Below, one piece after another: positions 18,023-25,462 of a stretch of DNA of 64,000 bases. Numbering within the stretch: position 1 is the first letter of the stretch; every line of letters starts with the position of its first letter. The stretch is taken from the NCBI GenBank assembly GCA_033794685.1, contig JARAYZ010000002.1; one strand, 5' to 3'. Source of the stretch: Lentzea sp033794685 (lineage in GTDB: Bacteria > Actinomycetota > Actinomycetes > Mycobacteriales > Pseudonocardiaceae). The position numbers and the translations under genes were made by a program. A model generated the notes under the pieces. That model was not told the origin of the DNA. It saw only the letters and a list, made by a program, of their open reading frames with translations, and did not search any database.

Positions 18023-18100
18023 GGTCCTGTGCCGAAGTCCGATCCGCGACAGCCGGGCCTCAAGCGCAACTCTCATCGAACCGGACTTCGACACAGGACC
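18023..18100. repeat. 19-bp inverted repeat with 40-nt loop between cysE and cysK-like genes
   Basis: Arms 18023-18041 (GGTCCTGTGCCGAAGTCCG) and 18082-18100 pair with one mismatch. It could be an attenuator or terminator between the acetyltransferase and the synthase, or a small non-autonomous element with terminal inverted repeats. It contains no ORF. Confidence 0.6.
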
Positions 18101-18112
18101 TAACCGATCGGA

Positions 18113-19090
18113 GTGCTCGTGAACACCCGACTCAGTCAGCCCCTCACCAAACGGCCGCCCGCCGACTCGCTAGTCGACCTGATCGGCGGCACGCCCACCG
18201 TGAAGCTCGACCTCGGCGTCACCACGGCGAACCTCTACGCCAAGCTCGAGATGGCGAACCCGCTGTCCAGCGTGAAGGACCGCGCCGCGCTCTACATGAT
18301 CAACGGAGCGGAGGAGCGCGGGCAGCTCACCAGGGGTTCGGGCACGATCGTCGAGGCGACGTCGGGCAACACCGGCATCTCCATGGCGGCGATCGCGGCC
18401 GCCCGCGGGTACAAGTGCGTGATCGTGCTGCCGGACAGCGCGACCAGCGAACGGCTCCAGCTGCTGCGCGCGTTCGGCGCCGAGATCGTGCTGACGCCGT
18501 ACCAGGAGGGCTACGTCGCGGCGATCGCCAAGGCCGAGGAGATCTACCGCGAACGGCCGGGGTCGTGGTTCGCCTGCCAGCACGAGAACTCCGACAACGT
18601 GGCCGCGCACCACGCCACCACCGGCCCGGAGATCTGGAACGACACCGACGGCGAGATCGACGTGTTCGTCTGCGGTGTGGGCACCGGCGGCACGCTCAGC
18701 GGCACCGCGAAGTACCTGAAGGAACGCAACCCCGCGATCCGCGTGGTCGCGGTGGAGCCGGAGGGATCACCGGTGCTGAGCCAGGGATGGGGCGGCCTGC
18801 ACCGCATTCCCGGTCTCAACGGCGGTTTCGTCGCGGCGACGACCGACGTCGACCTCATCGACGAGGTCCTCACGGTGTCCAATGAGGACGCTTACGCCAC
18901 GGCACGCGAACTCGCCAGGACGGCGGGACTGCTGGTCGGCGTCTCCTCCGGCGCGGCCGCCCACGCCTGCCGCGTGCTCGCCGGACGGCCGGAGTACGCG
19001 GGCAAGAACCTGATCACCGTGTTCCCGGACACGGGTGAGCGCTACCTCTCGTGGTTCAACCAGGACGACATCGCCAGCAATGAGGAGTGA
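18113..19090 (+). CDS. cysK: PLP-dependent cysteine synthase-family enzyme
   Basis: 325 aa from GTG 18113 (GTG 18119 also possible). Fold-type II PLP enzyme: the Schiff-base Lys is in LSSVKDRAA near residue 58, the substrate loop is EATSGNTGIS near 90, the phosphate cup is GVGTGGTLSG near 187, and SSGAAAH closes the site. It should condense an activated serine with sulphide. The nearby cysE favours O-acetylserine as substrate. Relatives such as SbnA make a diaminopropionate precursor instead, and sequence alone does not exclude this. Confidence 0.85.
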   Translation: MLVNTRLSQPLTKRPPADSLVDLIGGTPTVKLDLGVTTANLYAKLEMANPLSSVKDRAALYMINGAEERGQLTRGSGTIVEATSGNTGISMAAIAAARGYKCVIVLPDSATSERLQLLRAFGAEIVLTPYQEGYVAAIAKAEEIYRERPGSWFACQHENSDNVAAHHATTGPEIWNDTDGEIDVFVCGVGTGGTLSGTAKYLKERNPAIRVVAVEPEGSPVLSQGWGGLHRIPGLNGGFVAATTDVDLIDEVLTVSNEDAYATARELARTAGLLVGVSSGAAAHACRVLAGRPEYAGKNLITVFPDTGERYLSWFNQDDIASNEE

Positions 19091-19096
19091 ACAGAG

Positions 19097-19591
19097 ATGA
19101 CGCAAGTGTCCAACATCCTGCTTCCCGGCGAGGGCGAGTCGGTGCAGATCGGCACCACGACGCACACCACGTTCAAGGCCAGGGGGAGCGAGACCGACGG
19201 CAAGCTCGGCCTGTACGAGCACCGCATGGCCCCCGGCGCGCCCGGCGCCTCGCCGCACGTCCACAACGAGCAGCTGGAAGCGTTCTACGTCCTGCACGGC
19301 ATGGTGGAGCTCCACCTCGACGGCAAGTCGTTCGCCGCACCGCCCGGCACGTACGTCAACGTCCCCATGGGGGTCTCGCACGGGTTCCACAACCCGTACA
19401 AGGACCAGGCGACGATGCTGATCATCTTCACGCCCGCGCTCAACCGCGAGGAGTACTTCCGTGGCCTCGCCGAGATGTACGCGGACGGCAACCAGCCGAG
19501 CGAGGACGAACTGCTGACCCTCATGGCGAAGTACGACCAGTTCGAGGTCACGATGAACGGCTACGACGTGCCGAACTGGGGCCGGCACTGA
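19097..19591 (+). CDS. cupin-domain protein
   Basis: 164 aa. A single cupin barrel: motif 1 around ASPHVHNEQLEAFYVLHGMV (His, His, Glu metal ligands) and motif 2 around PMGVSHGFHNP (His ligand). The ligands are intact, so it likely binds a divalent metal. It starts six bases after the cysteine synthase stop and is probably the last gene of that operon, since a strong hairpin follows. The substrate is unknown; thiol or amino-acid chemistry is suggested only by position. Confidence 0.85.
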   Translation: MTQVSNILLPGEGESVQIGTTTHTTFKARGSETDGKLGLYEHRMAPGAPGASPHVHNEQLEAFYVLHGMVELHLDGKSFAAPPGTYVNVPMGVSHGFHNPYKDQATMLIIFTPALNREEYFRGLAEMYADGNQPSEDELLTLMAKYDQFEVTMNGYDVPNWGRH

Positions 19592-19609
19592 GCTGACATC
19601 GCGGGATCC

Positions 19610-19646
19610 GCGACGGCGGCCGGACGCTCGTGCCGGCCGCCGTCGC
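19610..19646 (+). terminator. 14-bp stem terminator after the cupin gene
   Basis: GCGACGGCGGCCGG and CCGGCCGCCGTCGC pair perfectly around a 9-nt loop, 19 bases after the cupin stop. It closes the transporter-cysE-cysK-cupin run. Confidence 0.7.
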
Positions 19647-19745
19647 CGTGCTTTCCCGCTGATGTCACGAATCTTCACCTCCTCGTCACTCCCCGGACTG
19701 GAGCCTGGTCAGCGGCCCGTCGCGTCTCAACTGGTGGTTTGACGG

Positions 19746-19773
19746 TTGACAGTCGGGCCAGGGGTGGAATATT
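19746..19773 (+). promoter_or_regulatory. promoter candidate for the kinase gene
   Basis: A perfect -35 TTGACA is followed after 16 bases by AATATT, within the palindrome GGAATATTCC. It lies about 76 bp before ATG 19850, and inside any longer version of the kinase ORF, which supports the later start. Confidence 0.45.
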
Positions 19774-19849
19774 CCAACCCCGGCAGAGTGTCCGGCGCGG
19801 TCGGGTGGGCGGGGCCTCCCGACCGGCGCCGCCGGCGACGAGGTGGCGA

Positions 19850-21028
19850 ATGACAGAGGAGTTACCGGAGATCCCCGGCTTCCGGTACGTCCGACCGCTC
19901 GGCAAGAACGTCCACCTGTACCGCGCCGCGGACGGCGAGGTCGCGGTGAAGCTGCTCGTCGACCCTCCGCGGGTGGCCGAGATCAGGACGGTGGCCGGTC
20001 TGCGGCATCCCGGGATCGCGAGCGCCGACCGCGCCGGACGGACCCGTGCGGGCCTGCCGTACCTGGTGATGAGGTACTTCCCGGACGGAGACCTGGCCGC
20101 GGCGGCGCCGTTGTCCTTCGCGCGGGTGCTGGAGATCGGGATCGAGGTCGCCGGAGCGTTGCACGCGGCGCACCAGGCCGGTGTCGTGCACCGCGACGTG
20201 AAGCCCGCCAACGTGCTGCGGGGCGACCGCGGACAGGTGTACCTGACCGACTTCGGCACGACCGGTGGTGACCACCTGCTGTGGTCGGCGCCCGAGGTGA
20301 TCAGCAGCGGCGCCCACTCGGTCCGCGCGGACGTCTTCTCGCTCGCCGCGACGTTGTGGCACCTGCTCGCGGGCCACTCGCCGTTCGTGGTGCCACGCGG
20401 CGACAACTCCCGTGCGGCGATCACACAACGGATCCTGCTCGGCGCCACGCGACCGTCCGGCCGGGCACCGCAACCGCTGGAAGACCTGCTGCGCCAGGCG
20501 ATGTCCGCCGATTCGGCGGTGCGACCGGCGTCGGCAGGCGAGTTCGCCGAGCGGTTGCAGAGGATCCACGAGGAGTCCGCTCCGACCACCACGCTGGCGG
20601 CGGTCGTCGTCCCGGCGGACGTGCCCGCGCGCAGGAAGGCCCGGTGGCCGGTGTACGCCGGAGTGGCCGGTGCCGTCGCCGTCGTCGGTGTGACCAGCGC
20701 GCTTCTCATGCAGGACAAGGGTTCTCTGCAGGTGCCGGTCGGCGCCCAGCCGGACAGCGCCGCCGGGAGCGGAGCCGTCGGCAAGGCCGTGGTGACCGCG
20801 ACCCGCGTGAACCCGCAGACGCTCCGCTTCGCGTGGACCTACCCGTCACCGCAGTCCGGTGACACGTTCGTCTGGCGCACCAACGACGAGCTGAAGACCG
20901 GCAGCGTCACCGAGCCGGCGGTCGAGCTGCCCGCGTCGGGCACGCTGTGCGTCGAGGTGCGGGTCGTGCGGGCCGGCGGCGGGAACTCGGACGACCGCGA
21001 CTGGTCGCCGGAGGGTTGCGGCTTCTGA
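19850..21028 (+). CDS. membrane-anchored Ser/Thr protein kinase with FN3-like ectodomain
   Basis: 392 aa. The kinase domain covers about residues 8-235: VAVKLL Lys, catalytic loop VVHRDVKPANVL, TDFGTT for DFG, and SAPEVI for APE. The Gly-rich loop is degenerate: PLGKNVHLYRA keeps one Gly. One membrane helix (YAGVAGAVAVVGVTSALLM) follows near 265. The outer part (VTATRVNPQTLRFAWTYPSP...LCVEVRVVRAGG) looks like one fibronectin-III-type domain rather than PASTA repeats. It stands alone between two terminators, so its substrates are probably encoded elsewhere. Confidence 0.87.
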   Translation: MTEELPEIPGFRYVRPLGKNVHLYRAADGEVAVKLLVDPPRVAEIRTVAGLRHPGIASADRAGRTRAGLPYLVMRYFPDGDLAAAAPLSFARVLEIGIEVAGALHAAHQAGVVHRDVKPANVLRGDRGQVYLTDFGTTGGDHLLWSAPEVISSGAHSVRADVFSLAATLWHLLAGHSPFVVPRGDNSRAAITQRILLGATRPSGRAPQPLEDLLRQAMSADSAVRPASAGEFAERLQRIHEESAPTTTLAAVVVPADVPARRKARWPVYAGVAGAVAVVGVTSALLMQDKGSLQVPVGAQPDSAAGSGAVGKAVVTATRVNPQTLRFAWTYPSPQSGDTFVWRTNDELKTGSVTEPAVELPASGTLCVEVRVVRAGGGNSDDRDWSPEGCGF

Positions 21029-21033
21029 CGTGC

Positions 21034-21065
21034 GGGGCCGGGCAACGTTCTCGTTGCCCGGCCCC
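21034..21065 (+). terminator. 14-bp stem terminator after the kinase gene
   Basis: GGGGCCGGGCAACG and CGTTGCCCGGCCCC pair perfectly around a 4-nt loop, five bases past the stop. Confidence 0.75.
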
Positions 21066-21103
21066 GGTTCTCGCCTCGTGGCTACGACAGTCGTCGCAGC
21101 TTC

Positions 21104-21262
21104 GCCTTCGTTGTCCGCCCCGGCTACCTGGCGGCCACGACGGTGGTCGCAGCCACGCCTTCGTTGTCCGCCCCGGCTACCTGGCGGCCACGACGGTGGT
21201 CGCAGCCACGCCTTCGTTGCCCGCCCCGGCTACCTGGCCGCCACGACGGTCGTCTCGACCAC
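21104..21262. repeat. three 53-bp tandem repeats derived from a gene 3' end
   Basis: Units are 21104-21156, 21157-21209 and 21210-21262. The first two are identical. The third contains the last codons and stop of the secreted protein gene read on the minus strand and differs at several bases. Each unit encodes a version of the terminal TTVVAAR plus a TAG. A degenerate fourth partial copy precedes at about 21077-21103. Confidence 0.9.
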
Positions 21263-22669
21263 GCGCTCGTTGTCGCCGGGGTTGTTGTCCTCACGGCCGT
21301 CGAGACGGACACGCGCCTTCAGCGTCGCCTTGCCCAGCGCCAGGTCGTCCGCGGAGTAGGTGTAGTCGAACGGCACGACCACCGTGCCGTCCTTCGCCAC
21401 CTGCCCGCGCACCGTGCCGACCACGTCGTGGTAGCCGTCCCACCTGCGGCGAAGCAGGTCGACGACGATGCCCTCCGCGTAGCGGGTGCTGGTGACCGAC
21501 ACCTCGACGCGCCCGGTCTCGCCGACCGTCGCGGACGCGGGCGCGGCGACGTTCGACACCGTCACGTCGTGCGTCTCCACCTTCAGGGTCTGGGTGGTGG
21601 AGCCGGAACGGCCGTCCGCGGTGTAACCGGAGATCGTCACCTCGTAGTCGCCGTCGGTGGCGTACCGGTGCCGCACCTCCGCCGTGCCGGGCACTGCCGG
21701 GATCGTGGCGGTCGAGCCGTCGCCGAACCGGACCTCACCGCCCGCTAGCCAGCGCCCCGCCGGGTCGCCCGGGTCGATGCCGAACCGGACCTCGTCGAAG
21801 ACGCCGGGGTGCTGCGGCGACACCCACCACGCGGTGGGCTGGATCTTCGGCGCCTCGGAGAGCCGCAACGACAGCGGTCCCGCGCCGTAGATGCCGTCCG
21901 AGACCCGGACGTAGTAGGTCTCACCGGGGGTGGCGGCGAAGATCGCCGGGTCGTGGGCGCTCTGCCGGCAGTCGACCTCGGTCAGCGCGCTGCCGCGGAA
22001 CACGGCGACGGCCGGCCCGTTCAGGTCCTGGGTGACCTTGGCCGAGACGAACAGTGCCCGGTCGGCCGTGTAGCGGTACCACAAGGACCGCGTGGACGAA
22101 CGGTCGCAGCTGGGCCTCGGCTCGGTCGCCTCCAGCGAGGCGGGACCGGTGTCCCCGGCGGTGTCGGTGTCCAGCCGCACGTCCACGGCCGACGCGAGGT
22201 CGTCGTTGGCCGGACGCGGCACCGGCTCGAGCCCGAACGTGACTGGCCCGGCGAACCGGGTGTCCTGCGCGAGGAAGTGGTAGGTGGTGCCGGCGGTGAC
22301 CTCGAAGGTGTTCGAGCCACCGCCGTGCGGGTACTGGCAGGCTCCCGGTGTCCAGGTCAGCGCGCCGCGTTCGCCGGTGTAGGCGGAGATCGCGGGCTTC
22401 TGCTCGTCCGGCCGGTCGGTCGTCATCCGGACGACACCGTCGGCGGGCGCGGTGTAGCGGAACCAGACGCTGCTCGTGCTCCACCCGCAGTGCGACGGGT
22501 CGTCGGAGCCCGCCGTGGCCTCACTGGTGTCCACTGTGGACGAGAAGGGGAGCGAGGTGATCGCTGTGGCGCCGGCGAAGTCGTCGTTGGACGGAGGTGC
22601 CGCGTGGGCAGCACCGGGCGCCAGTGCCGCGGTCAGCACGACCGCGGCACCGATGGTCAAAGCACGCAA
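21230..22669 (-). CDS. secreted protein with two PPC-like modules, PKD domain and C-terminal beta-sandwich
   Basis: 479 aa from TTG 22669; an in-frame TTG at 22780 is possible. Signal peptide: LTIGAAVVLTAALAPGAAHA. Two similar modules follow, opening with PPSNDDFAGATAI and RPANDDLASAVDV and sharing WFRYTA/WYRYTA. These resemble pre-peptidase C-terminal-type beta domains. A PKD domain follows (VRFGDGSTAT, HRYATDGDYEVTISGY). The last 110 residues look like a CARDB/Ig-type domain. It has no catalytic domain and is probably a surface or matrix adhesin-like protein. Its 3' end overlaps and seeds the 53-bp tandem repeat. Confidence 0.82.
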   Translation of the reverse strand: MRALTIGAAVVLTAALAPGAAHAAPPSNDDFAGATAITSLPFSSTVDTSEATAGSDDPSHCGWSTSSVWFRYTAPADGVVRMTTDRPDEQKPAISAYTGERGALTWTPGACQYPHGGGSNTFEVTAGTTYHFLAQDTRFAGPVTFGLEPVPRPANDDLASAVDVRLDTDTAGDTGPASLEATEPRPSCDRSSTRSLWYRYTADRALFVSAKVTQDLNGPAVAVFRGSALTEVDCRQSAHDPAIFAATPGETYYVRVSDGIYGAGPLSLRLSEAPKIQPTAWWVSPQHPGVFDEVRFGIDPGDPAGRWLAGGEVRFGDGSTATIPAVPGTAEVRHRYATDGDYEVTISGYTADGRSGSTTQTLKVETHDVTVSNVAAPASATVGETGRVEVSVTSTRYAEGIVVDLLRRRWDGYHDVVGTVRGQVAKDGTVVVPFDYTYSADDLALGKATLKARVRLDGREDNNPGDNERVVETTVVAAR

Positions 22670-22798
22670 ATGAGAACCCCAGTTTCCGTGGGCCGCTCGA
22701 AGCACGGCCCCTCGTTGCCTGGAGACGCGCCGGGCGGCGCTGAGGATGCCTCGCGTGGAAAGTTGCGCCTTATGCCGCAACGAAGTGCGGCCGACAGG

Positions 22799-23182
22799 TC
22801 ACTTGCGCTGCTCGGCGACCAGCCAGCACAGGCAGAAGGGGTGCCCGGCCGGATCGGCGTACACCTGGAAGTCGTCGCCCGAGGTCCTGCCCCTGGCCGG
22901 TTCCAGCACCGTGGCACCGAGAGCCATGACCTGCTCGTGCGCCTCGGCGAAGTCCTCGACCCACAGGTCGAGGTGGATCTGCTGCTTCGTCGGACCGTCC
23001 GGCCACTGCGGCGGGGTGTGGTCGGGAGCGAGCTGCACGCCGATCCGCGGCGTGCCGTCGACGACCACCGTGTGCCAGTCGTCGTCCTCGTCCACCTTGC
23101 CGCCCAGCACTCCTGCCCAGAACCCGCTCTCCCGCGCCAGGTCGGCCGCGTCGAAGACGATGACCTCGAATTTGATCCGCAT
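22799..23182 (-). CDS. VOC/glyoxalase-family protein
   Basis: 127 aa. Two beta-alpha-beta-beta-beta halves as in vicinal-oxygen-chelate proteins: IKFEVIVFDAADLARESGFW with GVLGG, and IHLDLWVEDFAEAHEQVMAL with VYADPAGHPFCLCW. Candidate metal ligands sit at the usual positions in part (His in IHLDL, Glu late). It may be a dioxygenase, a resistance binding protein or a lyase. The ATG at 23182 overlaps the stop of the upstream quinone-oxidoreductase-like gene by one base. Confidence 0.83.
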   Translation of the reverse strand: MRIKFEVIVFDAADLARESGFWAGVLGGKVDEDDDWHTVVVDGTPRIGVQLAPDHTPPQWPDGPTKQQIHLDLWVEDFAEAHEQVMALGATVLEPARGRTSGDDFQVYADPAGHPFCLCWLVAEQRK

Positions 23183-24183
23183 CACCGCATTCTGCCAACG
23201 GTTCCGGTGCCTCGCAGCGCAGTTCGCCGAGGGAGCAGGACGATGCGGCCGAACACTTCACCCGCGTCCATTCTGCGGTGGGCGAGCGCCGCGTCTTCCA
23301 ACGGCAGCTGTTCGTGCACCACGGTGCGCAACTCTCCGCCGGCCGCGGCGGCGAACTGCTTCGCACGCACCACCCGTCTGTCCGATTCGGACACCGTGGC
23401 AGCGCTGAAAGTCGCGAACGACAACGACTTCTGGAACGCGGCCATCATCCGGGCACCGAACTCCGGTGGCATCCCGCCGACCGCTCCGACCACGACGACG
23501 CGCCCGTTGGGGTGGAGCCGATCGAGGAACGACGGCAGGTCCGGACCGGCCACGACGTCGATGATCACGTCGAATCCGGCGGGCGGGTGCTCGCCCGCGC
23601 CGGACCGGTCCAGCACGTGGGTCGCGCCGAGTTCGCGGAGCCGGGCACCACGCTCGGGCGACGAGGTGGTGACCGCGACCGCACGGGCGCCGCCCAGTGC
23701 CGCGAGCTGGACCGTCGTGATCCCGAGACTGCCCGCCGCGCCCCGCACGAGCACGGACTCGCCGGGGGAGAAGCGGGCGTGGGCGAGTCCGAAGTGCGCC
23801 ACCACCCCGGCGCTCCCGAGCGTCACCGCGTCGACGGCCGAGAGGTCCCCGGGAAGTTCGACGAGCTCACCGGCCGGGGCGACCGCCTGTTCCGCGTACC
23901 CGCCACCGGTGCCGGTGGACGCCCACACCCGCCGGCCGACCCAGGCCCCGTCCACGTCGTCGCCCGCGTCCACCACGGTGCCCGCGACCTCGCCACCGGG
24001 AACGAACCCCTCCCGGAAGCCGTAGGAGGCGAGGTCGCCACGGCGGATCACGACGTCGGCACCGCCGACCCCGATCGCCTCGACGGCGATCAGCACCTGC
24101 CCCCTGGACGGCACCGGGTCCGCGACATCGACGACCGCCATCCCCTCGGGCCCACCGAACTTCCGCACCACAACGGCTCTCAT
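23182..24183 (-). CDS. MDR-superfamily NADPH:quinone/zinc-type oxidoreductase
   Basis: 333 aa. The GroES-like N-domain includes GVGGADVVIRRGDL and FVPGGEVAGTVVDAG. The Rossmann part has VLVRGAAGSLGITTVQLAAL (nucleotide motif near residue 145) and closes with HRRMDAGEVFGRIVL. There is no structural Zn Cys cluster, so this is the quinone-oxidoreductase-like branch using NADPH. It is coupled to the VOC gene and divergent from a TetR gene across 49 bp that hold a palindrome, so TetR repression is likely. Confidence 0.87.
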   Translation of the reverse strand: MRAVVVRKFGGPEGMAVVDVADPVPSRGQVLIAVEAIGVGGADVVIRRGDLASYGFREGFVPGGEVAGTVVDAGDDVDGAWVGRRVWASTGTGGGYAEQAVAPAGELVELPGDLSAVDAVTLGSAGVVAHFGLAHARFSPGESVLVRGAAGSLGITTVQLAALGGARAVAVTTSSPERGARLRELGATHVLDRSGAGEHPPAGFDVIIDVVAGPDLPSFLDRLHPNGRVVVVGAVGGMPPEFGARMMAAFQKSLSFATFSAATVSESDRRVVRAKQFAAAAGGELRTVVHEQLPLEDAALAHRRMDAGEVFGRIVLLPRRTALRGTGTVGRMR

Positions 24184-24197
24184 GACACGGAAGCTAG

Positions 24198-24215
24198 ACG
24201 GACGCCCCCGTCCGT
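24198..24215. promoter_or_regulatory. TetR operator candidate
   Basis: ACGGACG and CGTCCGT flank four C bases in the 49-bp gap between the oxidoreductase and the TetR gene at 24233. Confidence 0.55.
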
Positions 24216-24232
24216 TTCGCTAAAGTGAGAGC

Positions 24233-24805
24233 GTGGCCGATCGTTCGTCTCGGACAGTGCGTTCCGACGCCCGGTACAACCGTGAACACATCCTGGACGT
24301 GGCACGGGAGGTGTTCGCCGCGGAGGGCCTGTCCGCGCCGATGCGCGAGGTGGCCCGCCGGGCCGGCGTCGGTCCCGCCACGTTGTACCGGCACTTCCCG
24401 ACCAAGGAGGTCCTGGCGGCCGAGGCGTTCGCCGACCGGATGCGGGCATGCGAGACGATCGTGGCGGAAGGACTCGCGGATCCCGATCCGTGGCAGGGCT
24501 TCTGCGCGGTGATCGAGCGGATCTGCGAGCTGCACGCCCGCGATCGCGGCTTCACCGCCGCGTTCACCGCGAGCTTTCCGCACGCCGGTGATTTCGCGGC
24601 ACGACGGGAACGCACACTCCGGTCCGTCGCGAAGCTGGCGCGCAGGGCCAAGCGGTCGGGCCGGTTGCGCGCGGACTTCGTGCTGGACGACCTGATCCTC
24701 GTGCTCATGGCCAACAACGGCATCCACGCCACCTCGACGGCGACCCGCGCCGCCGCGTCCCGGCGCTTCGCCACGCTCGTGATCCGCGCGTTCGAGGCGG
24801 CCTGA
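24233..24805 (+). CDS. TetR-family regulator
   Basis: 190 aa. The N-terminal helix-turn-helix reads MREVARRAGVGPATLYRHFPTKE with the usual YRHFP. The C-terminal helical domain (FCAVIERICELHARDRGFTA...) is the ligand-binding and dimer part. The GTG start has the 18-bp palindrome just upstream. It probably represses the divergent oxidoreductase/VOC pair and itself. Confidence 0.88.
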   Translation: MADRSSRTVRSDARYNREHILDVAREVFAAEGLSAPMREVARRAGVGPATLYRHFPTKEVLAAEAFADRMRACETIVAEGLADPDPWQGFCAVIERICELHARDRGFTAAFTASFPHAGDFAARRERTLRSVAKLARRAKRSGRLRADFVLDDLILVLMANNGIHATSTATRAAASRRFATLVIRAFEAA

Positions 24806-25363
24806 TCAGCGAACGGGACTGATCCCGGCCACCGCGAGCGCGAACAACCGCCCGGCCGACCCCGCTGGATCTCGGTGGTGCTCCGTCACCGTCACGATGC
24901 CGACGATCAACGTCACCAGTTCGACGACCGTGACGTCCGCCGCGACCGCGCCGTCCGCCACCGCCCGGCGCAGCAACGGCTCGGCCGCCTCCTCGATCGC
25001 GGTCGCGCACGAGTTCCCGTGCACCGGGTCCCCCTCGAACGCCAGCGCGGTCGCGAGTCCCTTCGCCGCGACGCAGTACGTGACGACCTCGCCGAGCCAC
25101 GTGAGCAACGCCTCCCGGCCGTCCTGCGCCCCGGTCAGTTCCCGGGCGCGCTCGCACAACACCTCGATCCGGTGCCACAGCACGGCTTCCAGCAACGCCT
25201 GACGGGTGGGGAAGTGCCGTCGCACCGTCGCCGACCCGACCCCGGCGACCCGCGCGATCTGCTCGAGCGACGCCCCGGCCCCGTGCACGGCGACCTCCTG
25301 CTCGGCCACGGCGAGGATCCGGCCGTGGTTGCGCCGGGCATCGGCGCGCTGGCGATCGGTCAT
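24806..25363 (-). CDS. TetR-family regulator
   Basis: 185 aa. DNA-binding segment: LEQIARVAGVGSATVRRHFPTRQ, with a Val-Arg in place of the more common Leu-Tyr. The effector domain is helical. Its stop abuts, with no gap, the stop of the other TetR gene on the opposite strand. Divergent from the NmrA-like gene across about 100 bp carrying two GC-rich palindromes, which makes that gene its likely target. Confidence 0.87.
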   Translation of the reverse strand: MTDRQRADARRNHGRILAVAEQEVAVHGAGASLEQIARVAGVGSATVRRHFPTRQALLEAVLWHRIEVLCERARELTGAQDGREALLTWLGEVVTYCVAAKGLATALAFEGDPVHGNSCATAIEEAAEPLLRRAVADGAVAADVTVVELVTLIVGIVTVTEHHRDPAGSAGRLFALAVAGISPVR

Positions 25364-25386
25364 GGCACACCTCGGGGTTGATAAAC

Positions 25387-25434
25387 GGCGGGGCCCGCCA
25401 TGTCGTAGCGAACACCTAAGTGGCGGGCCCCGCC
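25387..25434. promoter_or_regulatory. paired GC-rich palindromes between TetR and NmrA-like genes
   Basis: GGCGGGGCCCGCC (25387-25399) and GGCGGGCCCCGCC (25422-25434) are each near-palindromic and are reverse complements of one another, centres 35 bp apart. They may be two TetR sites or the arms of one large hairpin in the leader. Confidence 0.55.
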
Positions 25435-25462
25435 ATTTAGTGCCGAGTCACCGAGGAGAGCC

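Noticed and set aside
18113..19090. Cysteine synthase-like gene considered as part of the NRPS pathway
   Set aside because: It is 30 kb away, sits in an operon with cysE and is followed by a strong terminator. Primary sulphur metabolism is the simpler reading.
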